From Desulfobulbus elongatus DSM 2908 (lineage in GTDB: Bacteria; Desulfobacterota; Desulfobulbia; Desulfobulbales; Desulfobulbaceae): a stretch of DNA of 64,000 nt. Shown one piece after another: positions 19,263-30,521 of the stretch. Numbering within the stretch: the first letter of the stretch is position 1; each line of letters starts with the position of its first letter. The position numbers were made by a program, and so were the translations under genes. The DNA lies in assembly GCF_000621145.1 (NCBI RefSeq), contig NZ_JHZB01000005.1:1-64000 (forward strand). Reading direction: 5' to 3'. The notes below the pieces were generated by a model, which did not search any database, had not been told where the DNA came from, and saw nothing but the letters and a program-made list of their open reading frames with translations.

Positions 19263-19805
19263 GTGAGCCGTGGGCCGGTCATCAGGACGGAGATGCCTGC
19301 GGCGGCAGCCGCAGGGACGGTTGAAACAAAACGGTTGCATGCAGTGGAAGACGCGACGGATCGATTGCTCACGACAATCCGGGGGTTTGCCGAACCCCTG
19401 TTGACCGACATGGCCATGGAGCTGGTGGAGATCCAGTTCCGCCGGGAAGGGCACGGCTGGGTACTCCGGTTGTTCATCGACAGGGAAGGTGGCGTCACCA
19501 TCGACGATTGCGCCGCGGTGAGCAGGGAAATCAGCGCCTATCTCGAGGTGGAGGATCTCATCGACCACGCCTACCACCTTGAAATCTCCTCGCCCGGACT
19601 GGAGCGGCCGCTCAGGAAACGGGAGGATTTCGCCCGCTTCGCCGGCAGGCTGGCCCGGATCAAGCTGCGGGAACCCCTCGCCGGGCAGCGGGTGCTCGTC
19701 GGCACCCTGCATGGCATGGAAGGAGAAGCCGTGCTGCTGGCGCTGGACGGGGAAACCGTTCGCATCGACATGGAGAATATATCAAAGGCACGCCTGACGC
19801 TGTAA
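19263..19805 (+). CDS. rimP: Ribosome maturation factor RimP
   Basis: Up to 180 residues. The family core is clear: MAMELVEIQFRREGHGWVLR, VTIDDCAAVSREISAYLE and YHLEISSPGLERPLRKREDF. RimP binds the 30S subunit and aids its assembly. The start is uncertain: GTG at 19263 gives a long N-terminus, while ATG at 19293 or a later TTG/GTG would bring it nearer the usual length of about 150. It heads the rimP-nusA-infB operon, its normal place. Confidence 0.9.
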   Translation: MSRGPVIRTEMPAAAAAGTVETKRLHAVEDATDRLLTTIRGFAEPLLTDMAMELVEIQFRREGHGWVLRLFIDREGGVTIDDCAAVSREISAYLEVEDLIDHAYHLEISSPGLERPLRKREDFARFAGRLARIKLREPLAGQRVLVGTLHGMEGEAVLLALDGETVRIDMENISKARLTL

Positions 19806-19848
19806 GGCCGCGGGAATATGCAAACGATTGCCTGAGCTGGAGTCAAAC

Positions 19849-21192
19849 ATGGTTGCAACAGAAAATCTCAAACGAATCGTCGATCAGATCTGCCGGGACA
19901 AGGGGATCGATCGCGCCCTGCTGATCGATGCCATCGAGGAGGCCGTCCGCTCAGCGGTCCGGAAAAAATTTGGCAATCGCCGGGAGATCGAGGTGCAGTT
20001 CAGCGAGGATCTGGGTGAAGTCGAGGTGTTCCAGTACCGTACGGTGGTGGAGGAAGTGTTCGACGAGGAAACCGAGATCTCGCTGGAAGAGGCACGCCGG
20101 CTCGACCCCGAGGCCGAGATCGACGACGATCTCGGCGAAAAGCTGGACAACATCGCCGACCTCGGCCGCATCGCCGCCCAGTCGGCCAAACAGGTCATCA
20201 TCCATCGCATGCGCGACGCCGAGCGCGACGTCATCTACGAAATGTACCGCGACCGCGAGGGGACCATTGTCAACGGCATTGTCCAGCGGTTCGAGCGCGG
20301 CGACATGATCATCAATCTGGGCCGCACCGACGCCGTCCTCCCCCGCGAGGGCCAGATTCCGAAACGGTCGTACAAGCAGGGCGACCGCATCCGCGCCTAT
20401 GTGCTGGAGGTGCGCCGCGACGTCAGGGAAAGCGGCAAGTTCCGCGACGCCCAGCTGATCCTCAGCCGGACCTGCAACGAATTTCTGATCAAGCTGTTCG
20501 AGATGGAGGTGCCCGAAATCGCCGAGGGCATCGTCAAGATCATGGGCGCCAGCCGGGAGCCCGGATTCCGGGCCAAGATCGCGGTTTCCTCCATCGAGTC
20601 GGATGTCGATCCGGTGGGCGCCTGCGTCGGCCTCAAGGGCTCGCGGGTCCAGAACGTGGTGCAGGAACTGCAGGGCGAGCGGATCGACATCGTGCCCTGG
20701 AGTCCCGATCCGGCCAAGTATGTGTACAACGCCCTGGCGCCGGCGGAAGTGTCGATGGTCATCATCGAGGACGAGAGGAAAGCCATGCTGGTGGTGGTCC
20801 CCGACGACCAGCTGTCGCTGGCCATCGGCCGCCAGGGGCAGAACGTCCGCCTGGCCTCCCGGCTGCTGGGATGGAAGATCGATGTCAAGAGCGAGAGCCG
20901 CTATGCCAATTTGGAAAACAGCGATTATCGCAGCCTGCTTGAGGTCGAGGGGATGGACGAAGGGCTGGCCGACCGCCTGTTTGCCGCCGGGATCGTCTCG
21001 GCCGGGCACTTGGCCGGGGCCGAGACCGGACAGTTGATGACCCTGGCGCGGTTGGATGAGGAGAAGGCCACGGCGCTGCGGGAGAAGGCCGCCCTGGTGC
21101 AGCCGCCGGAGCCGCCTGCGGCACCGCCGGCAGCCGCCGCCGAGGAGGAGGCGTCCGATGATTCCGGGGCGCCGGAGGTCGAGCCGACCTGA
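19849..21192 (+). CDS. nusA: Transcription elongation/termination factor NusA
   Basis: This 447-residue protein has the NusA N-terminal domain (1-130), an S1 domain around [18 protein letters not shown], and KH1/KH2 domains including [18 protein letters not shown] and [21 protein letters not shown]-terminal helix-hairpin-helix segment ([20 protein letters not shown]) and a Pro/Ala/Glu tail follow. The ATG at 19849 has CTGGAG upstream. Its stop overlaps the ylxR start (TGATG), indicating translational coupling. Confidence 0.96.
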   Translation: MVATENLKRIVDQICRDKGIDRALLIDAIEEAVRSAVRKKFGNRREIEVQFSEDLGEVEVFQYRTVVEEVFDEETEISLEEARRLDPEAEIDDDLGEKLDNIADLGRIAAQSAKQVIIHRMRDAERDVIYEMYRDREGTIVNGIVQRFERGDMIINLGRTDAVLPREGQIPKRSYKQGDRIRAYVLEVRRDVRESGKFRDAQLILSRTCNEFLIKLFEMEVPEIAEGIVKIMGASREPGFRAKIAVSSIESDVDPVGACVGLKGSRVQNVVQELQGERIDIVPWSPDPAKYVYNALAPAEVSMVIIEDERKAMLVVVPDDQLSLAIGRQGQNVRLASRLLGWKIDVKSESRYANLENSDYRSLLEVEGMDEGLADRLFAAGIVSAGHLAGAETGQLMTLARLDEEKATALREKAALVQPPEPPAAPPAAAAEEEASDDSGAPEVEPT

Positions 21193-21398
21193 TGCGGCGG
21201 GGCCATGTTCCGCAGCGGACCTGCCGGGGCTGTGGCCGCAAGGCCCCCAAATCCGAGCTGCTGCGGTTCGTCGTCACCGAAGGCGCGCTGGCCCTTGACC
21301 AGTGCGGCGGTCTGGCTGGCCGGGGAATATATTGCTGCAACCACACTACCTGCCGTGAACGGTTGGCAAAAAGCAAAAAAATCCGGAAAACGGATTGA
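21192..21398 (+). CDS. ylxR: YlxR (DUF448) RNA-binding protein
   Basis: This 68-residue protein has the family signature PQRTCRGCGRKAPKSELLRF, then GRGIYCCNHTTCRERLAKSKK. YlxR is a small basic nucleic-acid-binding protein regularly placed between nusA and infB. Its start codon shares a base with the nusA stop. Confidence 0.92.
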   Translation: MRRGHVPQRTCRGCGRKAPKSELLRFVVTEGALALDQCGGLAGRGIYCCNHTTCRERLAKSKKIRKTD

Positions 21399-21434
21399 TT
21401 GTGCCGGGCGGGGGACAGAGGAAGGGAGCGTTTG

Positions 21435-24155
21435 ATGAGCAAGGTTCGTATTTACGATCTCGCCAAGGAGTTTGGACTCAAGAGCAAGGATCTGGCCGAC
21501 AGGCTGATCGCGATGGGCTATGCCATTGCCAGCCCCAGCTCGAGCGTTGACGACGATGTGGCCGCGGATATTCGCAGGAAGCTGGGAGGTGGCGTGTCTT
21601 CTGACCTAGGAAAAGGACGGATCGAGCTGAAAAACCGGCCCGAACCCGCCGCCAAGACCAGGACCGTTGTCCGACGCCGTTCCAAGGCGGATAAGGAGGA
21701 AGCGGCCAAGAAGCAGGAAGAGGCCGAGGCGCTCGCCCTGGAAGCCGAGATTCAAGCCCTGGAGGCGCGGTTGCAGGAAAAATCGCCGTCCGCCGAGGTG
21801 CAACCGACGGCTGACGACGCCTCCCTCCCGGCGACCCAGGCGGAAGAACCGCAGGCGGAGCCGGAGGCGGAAGAGCCGCCGCCCGCCGCCGAGAGCGCGC
21901 CGTCCGCCGAATCTGAGGCCACGGCGACCGAGAGTGCCGAAGAGGCCGCCGTCCCGTCGGAGACAGAGCCTGAACGTCCGCCCGTGATCGGAGAAGTTGC
22001 CGGGGAAGAGGCAAGAAAACCGAAACAACTGGCCAAGGTGGTGGGACGAGTGGTGATTCCCGTCCCTGAAAAGCGCGTGAAACCGGTGCAGAAGAAACCG
22101 GTGCGGTCGTCGGCGCGGCCGATGCCCGGCGAAGCGACCGTGGCGGTTCCGGTCGCCAAGGACGAGGCGGGACGGGGCGACAAGGGCAAGAAAAAGACCA
22201 AACGAGTGGTCGCCATCCAGTCGGACGAGGAGGAGCTCGGCAGAAAGACAGCCAAGGGGAAGAAGGGGAAGAGCCGGATCGATTTCACCCCGGACGGCGA
22301 CCTCGAGTTCATGCGGCCCCGCAAGGGCAAGAAAAAGAGGGAGGGCGGCAAGAAGGAGATGCTGATGCCGCTGGTCGCCGAAACCAAGGCGATCAAGCGG
22401 CGGATCAAGGTGGTGGCCACCATCAGCGTCGGCGATCTGGCCAGACGGATGGGCATCAAGGCCAGCGAGGTGATCGCCGCCCTGATGCGACTTGGCGTGC
22501 TGGCCACCCTCAACCAGGCCCTGGATGTCGACACCGCCGCCCTGGTGGCGGCCGACTTCGGCTACGAGGTCGAGCAGGCCATGACCGAGGAATTGGAACT
22601 GGAGGCATTGCAGGAGCAGGAAAACGAAATGGGCGGCGAAGCCCTGCCCCGGCCGCCGGTGGTCACGGTCATGGGCCATGTCGACCACGGCAAGACCTCG
22701 ATCCTCGACGCCATCCGCAAGACCGACGTCGTGGCGGGCGAGGCCGGTGGCATCACCCAGCACATCGGCGCCTACCACGTGCAGGCCCCCTCGGGTGACC
22801 TGACCTTCGTCGACACCCCCGGCCATGCCGCCTTCACCGAAATGCGGTCGCGGGGCGCCAAGGTCACGGACATCGTCGTCCTGGTCGTGGCCGCCGACGA
22901 CGGCGTCATGGATCAGACCAAGGAGGCCATCGCCCATTCCAAGGCCGCCGAGGTTCCCATCGTGGTGGCGGTCAACAAGATCGACAAGGACAATGCCGAT
23001 CCCGAGCGGGTCCGACGGGAGTTGAGCGATTTCGGCCTCATCCCCGAAGCCTGGGGCGGCACCACCATTTATTGCGAGACATCGGCCAAGAAGGGCATCG
23101 GCATCGAGGAACTGCTGGAAGCGATCCAGTTGCAGGCCGAAATCCTCGAATTGCGGGCAGATCCCGGCCGCCGGGCCAAAGGCACGGTCATCGAGGCCCA
23201 GCTCCACAAGGGCCGGGGGCCGGTGGCCACGGTCCTGGTGCAGGAGGGAACCCTGCGTCCCGGCGACCATTTCGTGGCCGGCATCTACAGCGGCAAGGTG
23301 CGGATGCTGACCAACGAGCGCGGCGAGCAGGTCCAGGAGGCCGGCCCGTCCATCCCGGTGGAGGTGCAGGGCATCTCCGGCGTGCCCCAGGCCGGCGACG
23401 AGTTCATCGTCCTCACCGACGAGAAGATGGCCAAGTCGGTCGCCTCGGCCCGGCAGCTCAAGGCGCGGGAAACCGAACTGGCCTCGGCCTCCAAGGTGTC
23501 GCTCGACAACCTCTTCGAGAAGATGGCCGAACAGGACGTCAAGGAGTTGCGGGTCATCCTCCGCGCCGACGTGCAGGGGACGCTCCAGGCCTTCGGCCAG
23601 GCGGCGGAAAGCCTGTCGACCAAGGCGATCCGGGTCCGCTCCCTGCACGAGGGTACCGGCTCGATCACCGAAAACGACATCCACCTGGCGGCCGCCTCGG
23701 ATGCGATCATCATCGGCTTCAATGTCCGCCCCACGGTCAAGGTGAAGGAGCTGGCCGAGCGGGAAGGGGTCGATGTCCGTTCCTACGACGTCATCTACCA
23801 TGCCCTGGAAGACATCGAAAAGGCGATGAAGGGCATGCTGGAGCCGACCTTCGAGGAGCGGGTGATCGGTACCGCCGACGTGCGCGAAACCTTCCAGGTG
23901 CCCAAGGTGGGCACCATCGCCGGCTGCTCGGTCATCGCCGGCAAGATCGAGCGCAATGCCCGGGTCCGCGTGCTTCGCGACGGCGTGGTGGTCTATACCG
24001 GCAGGATCGCGTCGCTACGCCGGTTCAAGGACGACGTCAAGGAAGTGCTCACCGGCTTCGAGTGCGGTATCGGGGTCGAGAACTTCAATGACATCAAGGT
24101 CGGCGACAACCTGGAGGCCTTTGTCCTCGACGAGGTGGAAGCCACCCTGGAGTAG
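21435..24155 (+). CDS. infB: Translation initiation factor IF-2
   Basis: This 906-residue GTPase recruits initiator tRNA to the 30S subunit. IF2_N ([19 protein letters not shown]) is followed by a long Glu/Ala/Lys-rich linker up to about residue 300 and a second IF2_N-like segment ([18 protein letters not shown]). The G domain has [22 protein letters not shown] and NKIDKDN; domains II, III and IV follow. The ATG at 21435 has an AAGGGAG site; the upstream in-frame start at 21399 lacks one. Confidence 0.97.
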   Translation: MSKVRIYDLAKEFGLKSKDLADRLIAMGYAIASPSSSVDDDVAADIRRKLGGGVSSDLGKGRIELKNRPEPAAKTRTVVRRRSKADKEEAAKKQEEAEALALEAEIQALEARLQEKSPSAEVQPTADDASLPATQAEEPQAEPEAEEPPPAAESAPSAESEATATESAEEAAVPSETEPERPPVIGEVAGEEARKPKQLAKVVGRVVIPVPEKRVKPVQKKPVRSSARPMPGEATVAVPVAKDEAGRGDKGKKKTKRVVAIQSDEEELGRKTAKGKKGKSRIDFTPDGDLEFMRPRKGKKKREGGKKEMLMPLVAETKAIKRRIKVVATISVGDLARRMGIKASEVIAALMRLGVLATLNQALDVDTAALVAADFGYEVEQAMTEELELEALQEQENEMGGEALPRPPVVTVMGHVDHGKTSILDAIRKTDVVAGEAGGITQHIGAYHVQAPSGDLTFVDTPGHAAFTEMRSRGAKVTDIVVLVVAADDGVMDQTKEAIAHSKAAEVPIVVAVNKIDKDNADPERVRRELSDFGLIPEAWGGTTIYCETSAKKGIGIEELLEAIQLQAEILELRADPGRRAKGTVIEAQLHKGRGPVATVLVQEGTLRPGDHFVAGIYSGKVRMLTNERGEQVQEAGPSIPVEVQGISGVPQAGDEFIVLTDEKMAKSVASARQLKARETELASASKVSLDNLFEKMAEQDVKELRVILRADVQGTLQAFGQAAESLSTKAIRVRSLHEGTGSITENDIHLAAASDAIIIGFNVRPTVKVKELAEREGVDVRSYDVIYHALEDIEKAMKGMLEPTFEERVIGTADVRETFQVPKVGTIAGCSVIAGKIERNARVRVLRDGVVVYTGRIASLRRFKDDVKEVLTGFECGIGVENFNDIKVGDNLEAFVLDEVEATLE

Positions 24156-24166
24156 GCGGTCGGGCG

Positions 24167-24568
24167 ATGTCCATGGATTTCGATTTCAAACTGCCCGGAC
24201 TGGGGCGGCCGGAAAGTTCACGGCCCAAGCGGGTGGCCGAGGCGGTCAAGAACGAGTTGACCATGCTCCTCCTGCAGCAGGTCGCGGACCCGCGCCTGGC
24301 GGGCGTGCTCGTCACGCGGGTGGTGGTGACGCCCGATCTCAAGCAGGCCAAGATTTACTTCACCGTTCCGGCCGGCCAGGAGAGCGGTCCGGCGCTCAAA
24401 GGGATGAGGAGCGCCAAGGGATTTTTCCGCAGCCACCTGGCCAGGACGGTCAACCTGCGCTATACGCCCGATCTGCTTTTTTATTTTGACAGCGTCAACG
24501 AAGAAGCGGCGCGCATCGACAGCCTGTTCCGCCAAATCGAGGAGGAGCGAAAGCATGACCGGTCCTGA
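24167..24568 (+). CDS. rbfA: 30S ribosome-binding factor RbfA
   Basis: This 133-residue protein shows the RbfA core: RPKRVAEAVKNELTMLLLQQ, VTRVVVTPDLKQAKIYF and LRYTPDLLFYFD. It assists 16S rRNA 5'-end maturation on the 30S subunit. It lies 11 bases after infB and overlaps the next gene by 14 bases. Confidence 0.94.
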   Translation: MSMDFDFKLPGLGRPESSRPKRVAEAVKNELTMLLLQQVADPRLAGVLVTRVVVTPDLKQAKIYFTVPAGQESGPALKGMRSAKGFFRSHLARTVNLRYTPDLLFYFDSVNEEAARIDSLFRQIEEERKHDRS

Positions 24569-25547
24569 ACAAGCCGTGACGGCAGCCGTCCGCGACAAGG
24601 GGCACATCCTCCTGGCCACCCATTTCAATCCCGACGGCGATGCGCTGGGTTCCCTGCTCGGCCTGGCGGACATCCTCGAAGGCATGGGCAAGCAGGTGTT
24701 CCGCTATCTGGAGGAGCCGGTTTCGCCGCTCTACCGCTTCCTGCCCGGCTGCGGCCAGATCCAGACCGAGATGACTCGGGTGCGGGAATTCGTCGCCCGG
24801 GCCGGGGATGATTTTCTCGCCCTCTGCCTCGACTGCGGCGACGCCTACCGGCTGGGCCGGCACAACGCCGAACTGACCGGATTCCGTCCCCTGATGGTGA
24901 TCGATCACCACCGGGGCAACCAGGGGTTCGGCGACGGCGACTGGATCGAACCGCACCGCTCGTCCACCGGCGAAATGATCTACGACCTGGCCATGGCCCT
25001 GGGCGCGGACATCTCGACCAGGGCGGCCGAGTGCCTGTATGCGGCGATCAGCACTGACACCGGTTCGTTCCGCTACGAATCCACCAGCAACCACACCTTT
25101 GCCGTGGCGGGCGATCTGATCCGCCGTGGCGTGCGGCCGGATCAGGTGTCCAGCAATCTGTACGACAACTACACCCTGGGACGGCTGCGGCTGATGCAGG
25201 AGGTGCTGGCGACCCTGGAGATGCACGAGCGGGACCGGATCGCCATCATCCGGGTGACCCAGAAGATGCTGGAACGCACCTACACCACCATGGAGGATAC
25301 CGAATATTTCGTCAACCTGCCCCGGGCGGTCAGTTCGGTGCGGGTGGCGGTGTTCCTCAAGGAGGTGGAGCCGCTGCACGTCTCCGTCAGCCTTCGTGCC
25401 AAGGGGAAATGCGATGTGTCCCTGATCGCGGCCCGGTTCGGCGGCGGTGGCCATCGCAACGCCAGCGGCTTCCGGATCAAGGGCCAGGGCATGGAGGCTG
25501 TGCGCGACGCCCTACTGCAACTGCTCCGGCAAGAGGTGCAGGGATAG
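24555..25547 (+). CDS. nrnA: DHH-family phosphoesterase NrnA (oligoribonuclease/pAp phosphatase)
   Basis: This 330-residue protein carries motif I THFNPDGDALGSLLGL, motif II CLDCGD, the DHH motif VIDHHRGN and the DHHA1 motif FGGGGHRNASGF. NrnA degrades 2-5-mer RNAs and 3'-phosphoadenosine 5'-phosphate. The latter is a by-product of sulfonucleotide metabolism, although dissimilatory sulfate reduction does not use PAPS. The start overlaps the end of rbfA, giving translational coupling. Confidence 0.9.
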   Translation: MTGPEQAVTAAVRDKGHILLATHFNPDGDALGSLLGLADILEGMGKQVFRYLEEPVSPLYRFLPGCGQIQTEMTRVREFVARAGDDFLALCLDCGDAYRLGRHNAELTGFRPLMVIDHHRGNQGFGDGDWIEPHRSSTGEMIYDLAMALGADISTRAAECLYAAISTDTGSFRYESTSNHTFAVAGDLIRRGVRPDQVSSNLYDNYTLGRLRLMQEVLATLEMHERDRIAIIRVTQKMLERTYTTMEDTEYFVNLPRAVSSVRVAVFLKEVEPLHVSVSLRAKGKCDVSLIAARFGGGGHRNASGFRIKGQGMEAVRDALLQLLRQEVQG

Positions 25548-25549
25548 CA

Positions 25550-26341
25550 ATGGCCATGATCGTGGCGGCCGCGGTTACCGGGGAGGACAAGCCGGAATGG
25601 AGCGAGGGCTTCTTTCTGGTCGACAAACCGGCGGGACCGACCTCCTTCGCTGTTGTCCGCCGGATCCGGCGGCTGCTCGGTATCAAGAAGGTGGGCCACG
25701 CCGGCACCCTCGATCCCTTTGCCTCCGGCCTGCTGATCGTTTGCGCCGGCCGGGCGGCCACCCGGCACATCGAGCAGTTCATGGCCGGACGCAAAACCTA
25801 TGTGGCCCGGCTCCAGCTGGGCGTGGAGACCACGACGCTCGACCCCGAGGGGAGTGTCGTGGCCACCAGTCCGGTGCCGGAGTTGGACGAGGCGGTCCTG
25901 ACCGCCTGCCTCCGGCGCCACGTCGGGCCACAGATGCAGGCGCCGCCGCCCTTTTCGGCGGCAAAGCACAAGGGCAAGCCGCTGTATGTCTACGCCCGCC
26001 GGGGCGAGCGGATCGAAAAGGCGCCCAAGCCGGTGGAGATATTTCGTCTCGAACTGCTGGCCTACGATGCCGTCTCCGCCCAGGTGAGCGTCGAGATCGA
26101 GTGCAGCAGGGGAACCTACATCCGGGTGGTGGCGGCCGACATCGGCCGGGCGCTCGGCTGCGGTGCCCATCTCGTCGCCCTGCGGCGGACCCGGTCGGGC
26201 CGGTTCGCCGTCGAGGACTGCCTGCCGGGCGAGGAACTGTTCGCCGACCACGGCCTGCACCTGTTGCGCGCCCGGCGGCGCGGCATTGCCGAGGTGCTGC
26301 AAATTGCCGGGCAACCGTGCTTTTGCACTTGCCACGGTTGA
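25550..26341 (+). CDS. truB: tRNA pseudouridine(55) synthase TruB
   Basis: This 263-residue protein has the catalytic motif GHAGTLDPFASGLL with the nucleophilic Asp, the early KPAGPTSFAVVRRIR and the RNA-binding segment SRGTYIRVVAADIGRALG. It makes pseudouridine 55 in the T loop of tRNAs. It follows nrnA by 2 bases. The C-terminal PUA-like extension is short. Confidence 0.95.
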   Translation: MAMIVAAAVTGEDKPEWSEGFFLVDKPAGPTSFAVVRRIRRLLGIKKVGHAGTLDPFASGLLIVCAGRAATRHIEQFMAGRKTYVARLQLGVETTTLDPEGSVVATSPVPELDEAVLTACLRRHVGPQMQAPPPFSAAKHKGKPLYVYARRGERIEKAPKPVEIFRLELLAYDAVSAQVSVEIECSRGTYIRVVAADIGRALGCGAHLVALRRTRSGRFAVEDCLPGEELFADHGLHLLRARRRGIAEVLQIAGQPCFCTCHG

Positions 26342-26479
26342 TCGGCGTGGAGTATAGAAGCTCATACCGTCCCCCGGGGTCGTCCCTCTGACCCGGGATC
26401 AGGGACAATCTGTCCAGACTCCAGAGAGGCTGAGGGAAGTTGCTTTTCTGGCAGCAGAAGGAAAGTGGAGGTGCCCCCC

Positions 26480-26749
26480 ATGGCACAAACAACGGAAAAG
26501 AAAAAGGAACTCATCGAAAAATTCAAGACCCACGAGACCGACACCGGCTCCTGCGAGGTGCAGATCGCCCTCCTGACCGATCGGATTCTCTATCTCACCG
26601 AGCATTTCAAGACGCACGCCAAGGACCATCATTCCCGCCGCGGCCTGCTGCGGCTGGTCGGTCAGCGCCGCAATCTGCTCAAATATCTGCAAAAGAAGGA
26701 TATCGCCAAGTACCGGACCCTCATCCAGCAGCTTGGCATCCGCAAGTAG
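26480..26749 (+). CDS. rpsO: 30S ribosomal protein S15
   Basis: This 89-residue protein is full length and typical: [57 protein letters not shown] precedes the ATG at 26480. The 138-base leader after truB contains small inverted repeats such as GGACA-atc-TGTCC (near 26404), a plausible place for S15 autoregulation, although no known leader class was recognised. Confidence 0.97.
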   Translation: MAQTTEKKKELIEKFKTHETDTGSCEVQIALLTDRILYLTEHFKTHAKDHHSRRGLLRLVGQRRNLLKYLQKKDIAKYRTLIQQLGIRK

Positions 26750-26760
26750 GACGTCGTTTC

Positions 26761-26797
26761 CGGACGGCGGGCCATAGGGGGCCGCCGTCCGTTTTTT
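26761..26797 (+). terminator. Terminator after rpsO
   Basis: The 10-bp stem CGGACGGCGG / CCGCCGTCCG (26761-26770 / 26782-26791) is followed by six T. Confidence 0.8.
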
Positions 26798-26828
26798 CAC
26801 CATGCGACCGCGCCACGGCAGCGGCAGC

Positions 26829-26905
26829 GCCATAAAGACACAAAGGACACAGGGAGAACGGGCAAGGGTGCGGGTTTGTCGCTGCATCCTTTGTGCCTTT
26901 GTGGC
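26829..26905. repeat. Imperfect inverted repeat between rpsO and pnp
   Basis: GCCATAAAGACACAAAGGA (26829-26847) and TCCTTTGTGCCTTTGTGGC (26887-26905) are complementary at 17 of 19 positions around a 39-base centre. The CACAAAGGCACAAAGGA motif resembles short palindromic repeats scattered between genes in many bacteria, so this may be a non-autonomous repeat element. Its copy number cannot be seen from here. Confidence 0.6.
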
Positions 26906-26974
26906 GGCATTGAGCCGGGCCGGTTGCATTGTTTTTCCAACGTATATTCCGGAAGAACCGGAACAGGAGAAGGT

Positions 26975-29062
<2,088 letters not shown>

Positions 29063-29092
29063 TTGTCCGCTGCGATGCAGCACCGCCCCATG

Positions 29093-29130
29093 AAGCCGGT
29101 AGCCGCCTGTGCGGTCGCCGGCTTTTTTTG
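29093..29130 (+). terminator. Terminator after pnp
   Basis: AAGCCGG ... CCGGCTT (29093-29099 / 29118-29124), with inner GCCGC/GCGGT pairing, is followed by a T run. Confidence 0.75.
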
Positions 29131-29166
29131 TTGTATCAGCTTCAACACGATGGACGATGGACACCA

Positions 29167-29661
29167 ATGGAGACGAAAACCGTTGCCCTGACCTGGCTGC
29201 ATCCGGAGCAGGCCGCGGGGCTGGCAGTACCGGCCTACGCCACCGCGCTGGCGGCGGGCATGGATGTGGAGGCGGCCCTGACCGAGCCCCTTGTACTGGA
29301 GCCGGGCGAAATCGGCCTGATTTCCTGCGGCTTTGCCGTGGCCATTCCTCCAGGCTATGAGATCCAGGTCCGGCCCCGGTCCGGGCTGGCAGTCAAACAC
29401 GGCATCACCGTGATCAACGCGCCGGGGACCATCGATGCCGATTACCGGGGCGAGGTCAAAATCGCCCTGGTCAATCTGGGCCGGGTGCCGTACACCATCA
29501 GGCGGGGCGACCGCATCGCCCAACTGGTGCTGGCGCCGGTGGTCCGGGCGGAGCTGCGGGTGGTGGCGGAACTGGCGCCCACCGAACGCGGCAGCGGCGG
29601 TTTCGGCCATACCGGCCTGCGCGGGAACGGGCAGCCTGCCGGATCGGACAGCGCATCGTGA
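29167..29661 (+). CDS. dut: Deoxyuridine 5'-triphosphate nucleotidohydrolase
   Basis: This 164-residue trimeric-type dUTPase shows the five motifs in order: [43 protein letters not shown] and [11 protein letters not shown]. It hydrolyses dUTP to dUMP. It starts just after the pnp terminator. Its stop overlaps the GTG start of the following hydrolase. Confidence 0.95.
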   Translation: METKTVALTWLHPEQAAGLAVPAYATALAAGMDVEAALTEPLVLEPGEIGLISCGFAVAIPPGYEIQVRPRSGLAVKHGITVINAPGTIDADYRGEVKIALVNLGRVPYTIRRGDRIAQLVLAPVVRAELRVVAELAPTERGSGGFGHTGLRGNGQPAGSDSAS

Positions 29662-30431
29662 GATTCTCGGTTCTCGGCAGCGGCAGCAGGGGCAACTGCA
29701 CCCTGGTGGAGACCGGATCGACCCGGGTGCTCATCGACAACGGCTTCTCGGGCAAGGAAATCATCACCCGCCTGCGGGCACTGGGCATCGCTCCGGAGAG
29801 CCTGACCGCGCTCATCCTGACCCATGAGCACGACGACCATGTCAAGGGGGTGGGGGTGCTGGCTCGCCGGCTCAAGCTGCCGGTCTATGCCAACGAGGCG
29901 ACCCACCGGGCGGCGGAGGCCAGGGCGGGCCATCTGCCGCTGCGGCAGGAGTTCGGCGTCGGCGAAGCCTTTGTGATCGAAGGGCTGCACATCCATCCCT
30001 TTGCCGTGTCCCACGACGCCGCCGACCCGGTGGGATTCGTGCTCGACGACGGCAATCTCAGCCTGGGGTACTGCACCGATACCGGCACCATCACCCGGTT
30101 GATCCGCCACCGGCTGCGCACCTGCCAGGCCCTGGTCCTGGAGGCCAACCACGATGTCGAAATGCTGAAGGAAGGGCCCTACCCCCTGCCGCTGCAACAG
30201 CGGGTGCTCTCCAGCCGGGGCCACCTGGCCAATCCCGATTCCCTCGACCTCGCCGCCGACCTGGCCGGTGGCTGCCTGCGGCTCTTGGTGCTGGCCCACC
30301 TGAGCGAAATCAACAACTACCCCGATCTGGTGTTGCGGGAAGCGAGCCAGCGGCTGCCGGGCGAGGAAGCGGTGCGGTTGCTGCTGGCCGGGCAGGGGCA
30401 GGCGAGCCCGCTGCTGGAGATAGAGCCATGA
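29658..30431 (+). CDS. Metallo-beta-lactamase-fold hydrolase (YycJ/WalJ-like)
   Basis: This 257-residue protein begins [18 protein letters not shown] and has the metal-binding motif [12 protein letters not shown], a later His in [13 protein letters not shown], an Asp in GYCTDTGT and [12 protein letters not shown]. It resembles the YycJ/WalJ group of predicted exonuclease-like hydrolases. The GTG start at 29658 overlaps the dut stop, so they are translationally coupled. Confidence 0.88.
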   Translation: MRFSVLGSGSRGNCTLVETGSTRVLIDNGFSGKEIITRLRALGIAPESLTALILTHEHDDHVKGVGVLARRLKLPVYANEATHRAAEARAGHLPLRQEFGVGEAFVIEGLHIHPFAVSHDAADPVGFVLDDGNLSLGYCTDTGTITRLIRHRLRTCQALVLEANHDVEMLKEGPYPLPLQQRVLSSRGHLANPDSLDLAADLAGGCLRLLVLAHLSEINNYPDLVLREASQRLPGEEAVRLLLAGQGQASPLLEIEP

Positions 30432-30521
30432 GCCTGCTTCCGCCGAACGAGCCGGTTTCCGGATGCGGGTATCGGTGGAGACGGCGCCCCGGACGAACGG
30501 AGCCTCTTTGACGAGGGCGCG

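Noticed and set aside
26342-26479. Classical S15 pseudoknot leader upstream of rpsO
   Set aside because: Small inverted repeats are present but none could be matched to a described S15-binding structure by eye.
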